Below, piece by piece: positions 11,455-21,300 of a stretch of DNA of 64,000 nt. The notes under the pieces are model-generated. The model saw nothing but the letters and a program-made list of their open reading frames with translations, was not told the origin of the DNA and made no database searches. The first letter of the stretch is position 1. The number at the start of each line of letters is the position of its first letter. The DNA lies in assembly GCA_014843695.1 (NCBI GenBank), contig CM026400.1, positions 48,213,301 to 48,277,300 of the forward strand, read 5' to 3'. Source of the DNA: Archivesica marissinica. Its lineage: Eukaryota > Mollusca > Bivalvia > Venerida > Vesicomyidae. Position numbers and translations under genes: made by a program.

Positions 11455-11935
11455 CAAACTGGCTGTCACCCACTGACTAGTCACACACCGACACCCACTG
11501 ACTATCACCCACTGACTTGTCACACACTGACCTGTCACACACTGACCATCACAAACTGACTTGTCACACACTGACTGTCACACGCCGACTTGTCACACAC
11601 TGACTCGTCACCCACTGACTTGTCACACACTGTCCGTCACACACTGACTGTCACACACTGACTGGTCACAAACTGACTTGTACACAAACTGACTGTCACA
11701 TGCCGACTTGTCACACACTGACTTGTCACACACTGACCATCACAAACTGACTTGTCACACACCAACTTGTCACACACTGACTGTCACACGCCAACTTGTC
11801 ACACACTGACTGTCACATACTGACTTGTCACACACTGACTGTCACAAACTGACTCGTCACAAACTGACTTGTCACACACTGACTCGTCACAAACTGACTT
11901 GTCACAAACTGACAATCACAAAAGATAATACAACC
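11455..11935. repeat. 14-15-bp tandem array
   Basis: Degenerate copies of TGACTTGTCACACAC with variants (TGACTGTCACA, TGACCATCACAAAC). About 35 copies with irregular spacing. Confidence 0.9.
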
Positions 11936-12091
11936 GGACCATGGTTACAATATACACAACCAGACATCATACCGATGCATCCTGCCAAGTTTAGTGAGAA
12001 TCCAACAACAGGTTTTGGAGACAAGTACAAAGGTAATGTGGACAAATAGGCTGACCTACCCAAAATTGTATATTAACCATTTTTTAATTAC

Positions 12092-12275
12092 AAATTTAAT
12101 TTAGCTCGATTGTGAAACAAGTTCTTACAACTTATATTAATCACTCTCGAGACCTCATTCCTAATGGAATCCAATTGCCACGAGGGAGAGAGAAGAGGCA
12201 TGTGGAATTTAAATGCCTTGCCTAAGGGCACAATCGTTACGGCTCCAGCGGGGCTCGAACTCCGGACCTGAAGCA
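12092..12275 (-). mobile_element. tRNA-derived SINE, family A, head-truncated
   Basis: On the minus strand it carries the B box GGAGTTCGAGCCCCGCTGGA, a body with GCCGTAACGATTGTGCC and ATGGATTCC-like segments, and the tail GAGTGATTAATATAAGTTGT ... AATCGAGCTAAA. Other copies: 29786-30017, 30914-31143, 34431-34542, 44963-45198 and 50950-51120. Confidence 0.8.
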
Positions 12276-12298
12276 AACACGATTTCCACAAATATTAA

Positions 12299-12525
12299 CC
12301 CTCGCGCATGCTAGCGGCAGATAGTCACTTGCCAACAGCATAGAACATCAGACGGTACAGAACGTGCCATCTGATCAGGCTCTATGCTGTTTGTTATTCG
12401 GAGAGTGGAGCTAAAACATTTGGCTGAATAGCAAACAACATAGATCCCGATCAGACGCAACGCCGCGGCTGACCTGGATCTATGTTGTTTGCAAAAGTGA
12501 TTTTATTTACTCAGCAGGCAAAGAG
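12299..12525. mobile_element. TTAA-flanked MITE, family T3
   Basis: TTAA at 12295-12298 and 12526-12529; ends CCCTCGCGCATGCTAGCGG and complement of CTCTTTGCCTGCTGAG. Two internal hairpins pair CAGCATAGA.. with TCTATGCTGTTTG-type arms. Related copies at 31689-31992, 32879-34048 (rearranged) and about 62490-62585. Confidence 0.7.
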
Positions 12526-12539
12526 TTAAGTTGCTATTC

Positions 12540-12688
12540 CCATAAGCCCCTAATGAGCCGTCTCATCAGGATCTGCACTTTTTGCCAGTAAATTTACTAT
12601 TTTTAGACAAAATTAGCCATTTTTGATCAATGAACAAGTCTAAACGTATCATGCACCAGTTCATGTCAGTTACTGGATGTTGAATGGG
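12540..12688 (+). mobile_element. TTAA-MITE family T2, partial copy
   Basis: Matches T2 from the CCTAATGAGCCGTCTCATCA hairpin to the terminal TGTTGAATGGG, followed by a TTAA shared with the next T2 element. The left end is lost. Confidence 0.65.
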
Positions 12689-13033
12689 TTAACCCTTTCA
12701 ACACCACAGACCTCTAAATAGTAGAGGTGACTATTGAGGCCAGAAATGCTATCGCGATAGTATTGCGATAATAGAATTCCTATTGTGATAGTATTGCAAT
12801 AGTTCATAAACTATTGCGATACTATCACGATAGTTTATTTATTTACCTTTAACAAGTTTCTAAACCAAAATTGTTTATTTATTGTGATTTTAATATGTTA
12901 TATTCTCCAGACAGGACAATATAAACAGTCCATTACAATTACTGGAATTGTTGCCTTGCCTAGAGAAGAAATAAAGCAAAAGTTTCAGCTGAATGTGTCA
13001 AAAACTCAAACTGTTTTATTTAACATTTCAAAG

Positions 13034-13155
13034 ATACTAATTTTGGTTTGTGACACCCCATCCTTCGTTTTAACAAAGCCGAAATGGTTCCAAATGGCAG
13101 ATTTGGCCTTTTTATTTGCGATAATTTCGAAGTCTAGTACGCTTCCTTTGGCCAT
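13034..13155 (-). pseudogene. BED zinc-finger N-terminal exon of a hAT transposase (fragment)
   Basis: An ATG at 13155-13153 opens a ~40-codon frame containing ANKKAKSAIWNHFGFVKTK, matching the conserved aromatic start of BED fingers (S-x-[VI]-W-x-x-F-x-F). The zinc-ligand C-x2-C and H-x-C part is absent; the frame stops at 13034 after a polar stretch. It may be a first exon or a broken ORF. Only ~430 bp remain before the element end, so no full transposase can exist here. Confidence 0.5.
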
Positions 13156-13415
13156 GATGTCGAGTTGTTTACATTCACGACGAAACCTTGTTGTTGTTCG
13201 CCGGTGAGGTATTGATGGAATTGGGTCAATTCTGAGATCCCCCTCTAGGGCAATTGAAGGGCAGGTCTAAATAACGCACCGCATAAATCTCCGAAAAGTC
13301 AGCGGCGGAACTTGTAAGTCGGCGCCTGCTTCAAACGTATTTTATTGCATGTTAGAAGTGATACAATTTGACATATTAACGAGTCTACATGTATTTTTAT
13401 ATTAAAGACTTAACA

Positions 13416-13500
13416 GGGTCCGTTATGTCAAATAATCGGGTCCGTTATGTCCAGAAATCTGGTCTGTTTCGTTCGAAATCGGGGCCGTTATGTCCAGTTA
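13416..13500. repeat. Short direct repeats (GGTCCGTTATGTC)
   Basis: Three to four degenerate copies of GGGTCCGTTATGTC-like units lie inside hAT element A. Confidence 0.6.
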
Positions 13501-13956
13501 GTTATCAATTATACATATATCCGTGATCGATCACACAGACGCTTTAATTATAATTAGGGGTGTCATGATATCAGCAACCCATATCACGATATATTGTGAT
13601 ATTTTATCAAATAATCGCGATGATATATTGCCTATTCATTTTTCATGCATTGTGATTATATTTGTTTCTATAAGAGTATTTAATAAGATGACACGGATTA
13701 CATTATACACATTTTAAGACACTATCTCATTCAACAGTATTATTAACTTGAAAAACAACAAAACACTGAATAGAATAACAACTTAAATCGACTAGAAAAT
13801 GTTTCAGAGAACGGTGAATATATAAGCACCGGTTGAAGCGATCGAGTTTGAGTTGAGTATAAAAAAGCAGATCCCCTGCATATTCATAAATTCTGGTCGG
13901 AAAAATTTGGTGAAGTATACGACTGGGTATCTATTTACAGATTCATAAACAATATA

Positions 13957-15455
13957 TACCGAGTCAAAAAAGAAACGATACCTGGTGTTTATGTGTCTAT
14001 AATTTCAACATTTATTAAGAAAATTCTTTGAAAATTCATAAGATGATAGTCCAACATGTTTGAAAGAGGAGCACATAAAGCATAGTGAGCCTCCGAAACT
14101 GTCTGCTGCGTGGTGACGTAATTCGTCGAACAGGGGTCTAATGGAGTTTTCACACAGACGTCAATACCGAGTATGGGCACCATTTGCGTCTCTCACTGCA
14201 ATGCACCGCCGTCGCATCGAATGGAAGAGTGTCTGAATCTCTTGCTGGTCAATATTTGTCCACTCCTGACGCAAAACATCCCTCAGTTGGTTTAACGTTA
14301 CCGGCTGACGTAGTCTGACTCGGCGGTCTAACGTATCCCACAAATGTTCTATGGGTGACAAGTCTGGTGACAAAGCAGGCCACGGCAGGGTTTCAATATT
14401 GTTCTGCTCCAATAATGTGGTGGAAATCCGAGCAGTATGACACCTGGCGTTGTCCTGTTGGAACAGTGTGACGTTTCTGTTGGCGTTAAAGAACAGCACA
14501 ACAACTGGCACAAGGATCTCATCACAGTACCGCTGGGCGTTTAGGTTCCAGTCCACCACTAACAGTTCAGTGCGACTGCCGAAGGTGATACCGCCCCACG
14601 CCATAACGCTTCCGCCCCCGAACAGATCGACCTGATGTACACATGCGTCGGCATAACGTTCACCGCGTCTGCGATATACCCGCTCTCTGCCATCCGCTCG
14701 ACGCAAACAGAACCGCCATTCATCGCTAAACATCACCGTATTCCACTGTAGCCGAGTCCAGCGAGCACGTTCCGTCATCCATTCCCGCTGTACGTCACGG
14801 TGACGTCGTGTCAGGATGGGTCCAACGTATGGCCGATAGGCACGAATGCCACGTTCACCGAGCCGGTTCCTGACTGCACTGATGCGATTGTTGGTCATCC
14901 CAGGAGTAACGGCAGCTGTGTGCGTAGCAGGTAGGAACCGGTCACGTAAATGCGACGGTCCTGTTCACGCGTCGTCACACGTGGTCAACCAGATCTTGGA
15001 CGGTCGTCCACCGATCCATGTGTTCGATAACGTCGAAGTAGACGTGTTATCGTGATCCGCGTAACCCCCGAGTCGATTTGCGACGTCACGCTGACGTAAA
15101 CCGCCGTCAATCATGCCAATGGCACGCATTCTCCGATTGCGGTTTAGCCTAGGCATTTTGTTAGAGGTAACAATGGGTATGTAAGGTGTTTTTCCTCGAT
15201 GATAATGCAATACCAGTACAATAAACCGGTTTTCCGATTTGTACATGTGTAGGAAGTTGTCTTTGTTGAGGAGCACGTGCAACTCGGAAATTCGGCGTTC
15301 CAGGATTATCGGGTGTTTATTTACCTGTGTTTATGGTTGGCTGACGTTGCAATAAGATACCCGGTACCGATACGTAATAATATATTAAACCTTTCTATGG
15401 TTTTATCCGTTTTACGTCATTTTTAGTTTGGTATCGTTTCTTTTTTGACTCAGTT
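13957..15455 (-). mobile_element. Tc1-like DNA transposon (DD34E), inactivated
   Basis: A perfect 21-bp inverted repeat (13961-13981 and 15431-15451) extends to about 25 bp with two mismatches. TA sits at 13955-13956 and 15456-15457 as the target duplication. Length 1.5 kb, usual for Tc1. It was inserted into the coding part of a LINE. Confidence 0.9.
14161..15162 (-). pseudogene. Tc1-family transposase pseudogene
   Basis: The N-terminal start MPRLNRNRRMRAIGMIDGG (helix-turn-helix region, about 15157 downwards) is followed by frameshifts and stops around 14890-15065, including a TGA where RSGRP is expected. The catalytic half is open from 14898 to 14161 (245 codons), with first Asp in MFSDEWRF, second Asp in FQQDNARCHTA, and Glu in SPIEHLWD 34 residues later (DD34E). 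It ends in GAHTRY. Cut-and-paste transposase function is known for the family; this copy cannot encode it. Confidence 0.9.
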
Positions 15456-16225
15456 TACAAGACAAAAAGGTAAAACAGTTTAGATTTAAACTACTGAATA
15501 TAATCTTTCCGTCTAAGATACTGAGATACAAGTGGAAAATGGTAGCTTCCCCTAACTGCTCTGTTTGTGATGTACCGGAATCATATGAACATGTATTTAT
15601 CACATGCCCTACTGTAAACCGATCCATGGAAGCATCTAATAAACGATGCGACATATCGGAATAAATTCTAACTTACGAATGCTTAGAAATATTGTAATAG
15701 GATACAAAATATCGCAACCGGACTATTTTTATATCAATGTCATACTTGCTACTTTTGGTTTTAGTTTATACAAAGCCTATTTCTTGAGTCAGAGTAGAAC
15801 TGAAATGGTTAATATATACGCCTTGTTTAAGTATGAGTTTTACATTCTACACAAATACTTGTCGGACACTTAACGCGAAAATTAAATGGATATCATGCTT
15901 AAACGATTATTTTTTACAACATTAATTGTGTACATTTTATTATATAGTTTAGTTATGTAGTGAGGTATATTATATAATTGTTAATCTGTAATATGCATGT
16001 ATAATGTGAAGGGAAAAAAATAAACGAAGTCTCTTGCTTCACAAAAAAAAAAAACGTTCAATATCGGTATTCAATATTAATATCGCGGATCCTAATTACC
16101 TAATTACTAAATACACCCCTAATTATAATATACAAGCGTTTTTTTACGGATCCGTCAAACTGAGGACAGTGTCTGTCGAAAAATCACTTTTACATGTTGA
16201 TATTGATCAAGATTTGTTTTAAAAG

Positions 16226-16329
16226 AAAACTATCGTTAACTATCGATAGTTGAACTAACTATTGCGATAGTTATCGACTTGAAAATAAGCTATCGACCTA
16301 TTGCTATCGCAATACATCGACTTCTCGAC
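16226..16329. repeat. hAT subterminal palindromes
   Basis: Repeated ACTATCGATAG / CTATTGCGATAG motifs at the right edge of element A mirror 12745-12835 at its left edge. Confidence 0.6.
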
Positions 16330-16596
16330 CTAAATAGGCTTACAAAGTGTAGATCCAGATGAGCCGTCTCATCAGGATCTGCACTTTTTGCCAGTGATAT
16401 GACTATTTTTAGACATAATTACCCATTTTGATAAATGAACTTGTCCAAATGTGATTTTCTGATTCATTTATTGGTTTATGGATATCATGGACCAGTCCAT
16501 GTGAGTTACTTGGTGTTGAATGGGTTAAGTGGCTATTCCCATACCTATTGTTCTCCTAGCCACATTTTATGGATGCAGACAGACAGTTATGTTATA

Positions 16597-16850
16597 TTTC
16601 GGGTTTTACGCGTGCATCAGTACCATTTTGGGTTATATCGCCGGCGGGCAGTTTTACCTAACAACACCTTTCCTGGGCAGGCTCCAGCGGTTAACCAGTG
16701 CTTGGTTGCACCAAACTCCGTAAGAAACTGCCAACTTTTTCATATAAATGAGACACGGCCTGAGCGGGGCTCGAACCCGTGACCATCAGTGATGACAGGT
16801 TACAGTGGTATACAAGTCAGCGACCTTAACCACTCGACCACGGAGGCGGA
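16597..16850 (-). mobile_element. tRNA-derived SINE, family D
   Basis: On the minus strand: GTGGTCGAGTGGTTAAGGTC (A box), GACTTGTATACCACTGTAAC, then GGGTTCGAGCCCCGCTCAGG (B box), and a body with TTATATGAAAAAGTTGGCAG and GGAGCCTGCCCAGGAAAGG. A second copy lies at 44121-44366. Confidence 0.8.
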
Positions 16851-17018
16851 CCTGCAGACAGACGGAAAAAACAATATGCCATTAGGAGTGACATAATTTT
16901 GTACAACACACTTGGTTTGTCGCCATTTATTTGGAGATCGAGGAAGAAATGAGAGCTGGTATTTACCGTATTTATTAATGTTTAGCATATACTTCAAGTA
17001 TACATGTACAAAGATATA

Positions 17019-17811
17019 CAGTGGAACCTCTCTAAACCAGACATCTTCGGGACTGGATCAAAAGTCCGGTTTACAGAGGTTTCCGATTTTCAGAGGTTTT
17101 TTATTGATGTGTTTTCAAAACTGCATATAACCTTTATAAAGTACATATGCCTTTATAGTTTATACTGTATTATTGCAGAACTATTTTTGAAAAACAGTTC
17201 TTTAAATATTATTTTGTAAAACAAATTGTCAAAAGTTGCGAAAATCATAATTATCTATGACTGGATTATATTGTGCTTTCACAGGTGATCAAACGGTTGC
17301 ATCAAACAATAAATTACGAGATTCACAAAATCCTTTATTCGTTATCAAACAAGTTTTATAATTGCCTATAGGATAGTAATCTACACGTGATTATAACATA
17401 ATCCCCCAGTTAGCCGACAAATTAACTATACATTGAGTGCTAATTGCAGTAGTCATCAATCAGCCTGACATCTTATAATCTTGCGCGATTATCACACGTT
17501 CATAGATCAAACGAGATTGGAAAGTGTCAGCAGCGTGTCAATTTATGACGGAATACACAAACAAATTCAACACTCTTTAGTTTATTGATGAAGACCTATG
17601 TCGCCTAAAAGTTGTTCCGGTTTTGGGAGGTTCACATCAAACTGTACCCAAATTATGCAAATTTTTCGTCCGGTTTCCGGAGTTGAGAGGTTCCGGTTTT
17701 CAGAGTGATTTTATGTAAGAAATAAAGAAGAAACAATTCGGGACTTTCAAAATCGTCCGGTTTTGGGAGTGTTCTGATTTAGAGAGGGTCCGGTTTTGGG
17801 AGGTTCCACTG
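17019..17811. mobile_element. TA-flanked MITE with pogo/Tigger-like ends (~0.8 kb)
   Basis: Flanked by TA (17017-17018, 17812-17813). The ends are CAGTGGAACCTCTCTAAACC and complement of CAGTGGAACCTCCCAAAACC. Subterminal copies of GTCCGGTTT..AGAGGTT repeat inside both ends. No transposase frame is present. CAGT[G/C]GAACCTC termini are seen in Tigger/pogo derivatives; that assignment is inferred. Confidence 0.8.
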
Positions 17812-17819
17812 TATTAGGT

Positions 17820-18080
17820 TTTCCTCCATCAACATTGTAGTACAAGAATGTATATTTGCAAATGTTCGCAGGTATTCATAGAATTAACACAGCATGTTAT
17901 TAAAATGCCATATTGTATTATTCAATAATAGGTGGAAATGACAGGTTTTCCCTGAATTAAGTTGGCATGTTATTAAAATGCCATATTGTATTATTCAATA
18001 TTAGGTGGAAATGACGGGTTTTCCCTGAATTAAGTTGGCATGTTATTAAAATGCCACATATTATTCGTTGAAGGTTGAAA
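17820..18080. repeat. Three direct repeats, ~65-75 bp
   Basis: Copies of GTTATTAAAATGCCATATTG and TGAATTAAGTTGGCATGTTA. This lies just downstream of the PRDX6 stop codon and may be its 3' UTR or flank. Confidence 0.65.
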
Positions 18081-18182
18081 TGGCAGGATCTCCTTTAGTC
18101 GGTACGTTATCACATTGTCAAAGTTTCATATTCAAACGACAAACATGGCCCTGGTGAAGTACACAAGTTCTGTCCCTTCGAA

Positions 18183-18317
18183 CTAATTGGATGGATCTGG
18201 CGTGAACCTTAGGTAACTTTTCCCAGAAGGCACGTTGCAGACAGTGACACCTTTAGGAAATAAGGCTTTTGCTTCGTCAGCTCCCACAGATGGGACGACC
18301 ATACATTTATCTCCAGG
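18183..18317 (-). CDS. PRDX6: PRDX6 exon 6 (last coding exon)
   Basis: TTTTCAG acceptor before 18317. Encodes [20 protein letters not shown] through [10 protein letters not shown] and TAG (18185-18183); 44 residues. It enters in phase 0, as the end of exon 5 requires. Confidence 0.95.
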   Translation of the reverse strand, partial: PGDKCMVVPSVGADEAKALFPKGVTVCNVPSGKSYLRFTPDPSN

Positions 18318-21300
18318 CTGAAAACAGAAACATCGAGTGTTGTCAAACTTATTTGATTTAGCGTAATGCACTAACAGCTGAGGTCATCAAGCCTTGTAAC
18401 GGGTAAACGATATACTTTACTTGTAACGGGTAAACGATATACTTTACTTGTAACGGGTAAACGATATACTTACTTGTAACGGGTAAACGATATACTTTAC
18501 TTGTAACGGGTAAACGATATACTTTACTTGTAACGGGTAAACGATATACTTTACTTGTAACGGGTAAACGATATACTTTACTTGTAACGGGTAAACGATA
18601 TACTTTACTTGTAACGGGTAAACGATATACTTTACTTGTAACGGAAACAAACACGTAAACGATATACTTTACTTGTAACGGGTAAACGATATACTTTACT
18701 TGTAACGGGTAAACGATATACTTTACTTGTAACGGGTAAACGATATACTTTACTTGTAACGGGTAAACGATATACTTTACTTGTAACGGGTAAACGATAT
18801 ACTTTACTTGTAAACGATATACTTTACTTGTAAACGATATACTTTACTTGTAAACGATATACTTTACTTGTAAACGATATACTTGTAAACGATATACTTT
18901 ACTTGTAACGGGTAAACGATATACTTTACTTGTAACGGGTAAACGATATACTTTACTTGTAACGGGTAAACGATATACTTTACTTGTAACGGGTAAACGA
19001 TATACTTTACTTGTAACGGGTAAACGATATACTTTACTTGTAACGGGTAAACGATATACTTTACTTGTAAACGATATACTTTACTTGTAAACGATATACT
19101 TTACTTGTAAACGATATACTTTACTTGTAACGGGTAAACGATATACTTTACTTGTAACGGGTAAACGATATACTTTACTTGTAACGTGTAAACGATATAC
19201 TTTACTTGTAACGGGTAAACGATATACTTTACTTGTAAACGATATACTTTACTTGTAAACGATATACTTTACTTGTAACGTAAACGATATACTTTACTTG
19301 TAATGGGTAAACGATATACTTTACTTGTAACGGGTAAACGATATACTTTACTTGTAACGGGTAAACGATATACTTTACTTGTAACGGGTAAACGATATAC
19401 TTTACTATTCTGTCCATTATACTTTACTATTCTGTCCGTTATACTTTACTACAATGTCCGTTATACTTTACTATTCTGTCCATTATACTTTACTATTCTG
19501 TCCATTATACTTTACTATTCTGTCCGTTATACTTTACTACAATGTCCGTTATACTTTACTACAATGTCCATGTCCGTTATACTTTACTATTCTGTCCGTT
19601 ATACTTTACTATTCTGTCCATTATACTTTACTATTCTGTCCGTTATACTTTACTACAATGTCCGTTATACTTTACTACAATGTCCATTATACTTTACTAT
19701 TCTGTCCGTTATTATACTTTACTATTCTGTCCGTTATACTTTACTACAATGTCCGTTATACTTTACTATTCTGTCCGTTATACTTTACTATTCTGTCCGT
19801 TATACTTTACTATGTCCTTATACTTTACTACAATGTCCGTTATACTTTACTACAATGTCCGTTATACTTTACTATTCTGTCCGTTATACTTTACTATTCT
19901 GTCCGTTATACGTTACTATTCTGTCCATTATACTTTACTCCGATATATTTTACCATAATGTAGGATATATTTTACCATAATGTAGGATATATTTTACCAT
20001 AATGTAAGATATATTTTACCATAATGTAGGATATATTTTACCATAATGTCGGATATATTTTACCATAATGTAGGATATATTTTACCATAATGTAGGATAT
20101 ATTTTACCATAATGTAGGATATATTTTACCATAATGTACGATATATTTTACCATAATGTAGGATATATTTTACCATAATGTCGGATATATTTTACCATAA
20201 TGTCGGATATATTTTACTATTCTGTGCGTCAGAGTATATTGACAGAGAATATCCATAACGTCCGATTTATCCCGAAATGAATATTTTTGTTTTACATTTG
20301 GTCTTAAAATCACACCAACAGCATAGGTCAGTCATATGACGACTTGAAGAACATAGGTCAGTCATATGACGACTTGAAGAACATAGGTCAGTCATATGAT
20401 GACTTGAAGAACATAGGTCAGTCATATGACGACTTGAAGAACATAGGTCAGTCATATGACGACTTGAAGAACATAGATCAGTCATATGACGACTTGAAGA
20501 ACATAGGTCAGTCATATGACGACTTGAAGAACATAGGTCAGTCACATGATGACTTGAAGAACATAGGTCAGTCATATGATGACTTGAAGAACATAGGTCA
20601 GTCATATGACGACTTGAAGAACATAGGTCAGTCATATGATGACTTGAAGAACATAGGCCAGTCATATGATGACTTGAAGAACATAGGTCAGTCATATGAC
20701 GACTTGAAGAACAATTTTACTAATTGTATTGCTCCTTTATATTTGTATCTTGCCAAGAAGAGTTTTGTTTATTCTATAAACACCTGCTAATATTCCACTG
20801 TATTGTAGGTGGTGCAATGCTTTAAAAGCATGGTTCACCAGGCTGTCGATTTGCCAGTTGTAGAGGCATGGTTCACCAGGCTGTCAGTTTGCCAGTTGTA
20901 GAGACATGGTTCACCTGGCTGTCTATTTGCCAGTTGTAGAGGCATGGTTCACCTGGCTGTCTATTTGCCAGTTGTAGAGACATGGTTCACCTGGCTGTCT
21001 ATTTGCCAGTTGTAGAGGCATGGTTCACCTGGCTGTCAGTTTGCCAGTTGTAGAGACATGGTTCACCTGGCTGTCTATTTGCCAGTTGTAGAGGCATGGC
21101 TCACCTGGCTGTCTATTTGCCAGTTGTAGAGACATGGTTCACCAGGCTGTCAATTGTAGAGGCATGGTTCACCAGGCTGTCAGTTTGCCAGTTGTAGAGG
21201 CATGGTTCACCAGGCTGTCAGTTTGCCAGTTGTAGAGGCATGGTTCACCTGGCTGTCTATTTGCAAGTCATAGTAGCATGGTTCACTGAGCTGTCAATTT

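Larger units (their letters stand above)
13840..16055 (+). mobile_element. 5'-truncated LINE fragment, split by a Tc1 element
   Basis: C-terminal LINE coding sequence on the plus strand: left part to 13956 (frame with KFWSEKFGEVYDWVSIY), right part from 15458 (frame with VKQFRFKLLN, then NCSVCDVPESYEHVFITCP, a Cys-Cys-His-Cys zf-RVT-like motif). Deleting 13957-15457 joins the two halves in one frame. A frameshift follows near 15640, then RNIVIGYKISQPDYFYINV. The element ends with a poly(A) run at about 16043-16055. A related fragment lies at 45245-45870 on the minus strand. The 5' boundary is approximate. Confidence 0.75.
13555..16121. mobile_element. hAT-type MITE B, inserted in element A
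   Basis: Terminal TAGGGGTGT at 13555 is mirrored by ACACCCCTA ending at 16121. Both sides carry the perfect 8-bp duplication ATTATAAT (13547-13554 and 16122-16129). Its own sequence is only ~300 bp (about 13555-13800 and 16056-16121) with ATATCGCGAT-type subterminal motifs; the rest is the LINE and Tc1 insertions. Confidence 0.8.
12722..16329 (-). mobile_element. hAT-type element A (degraded), carrying a BED-finger remnant and further insertions
   Basis: Bounded by the 8-bp duplication CTAAATAG. The left end is TAGAGGTGACTATTG; the right end (complement GTCGAGAAGTCGATG) is only loosely similar. Both subterminal regions are rich in CTATCGCAATAG / TATCGCGATA palindromes, typical of hAT subterminal repeats. 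Without the inserted element B it is about 1 kb. It encodes a BED zinc-finger-like segment (13034-13155, minus), which supports a hAT origin. Confidence 0.6.
12693..16524 (+). mobile_element. TTAA-MITE family T2, split by a 3.6-kb nested insertion
   Basis: Left fragment 12693-12713 (CCCTTTCAACACCACAGACC) and right fragment 16338-16524 (GGCTTACAAAGTGTAGATCC ... GAATGGG, TTAA at 16525-16528) are continuous in the intact T2 copy at 7880-8135. The 8-bp CTAAATAG is present on both sides of the insertion (12714-12721 and 16330-16337), a target-site duplication. Confidence 0.75.

Noticed and set aside
20267..20790. Repeat proteins of 142-148 residues on both strands
   Set aside because: 30-bp array with period divisible by 3; opposite-strand frames are equally open.
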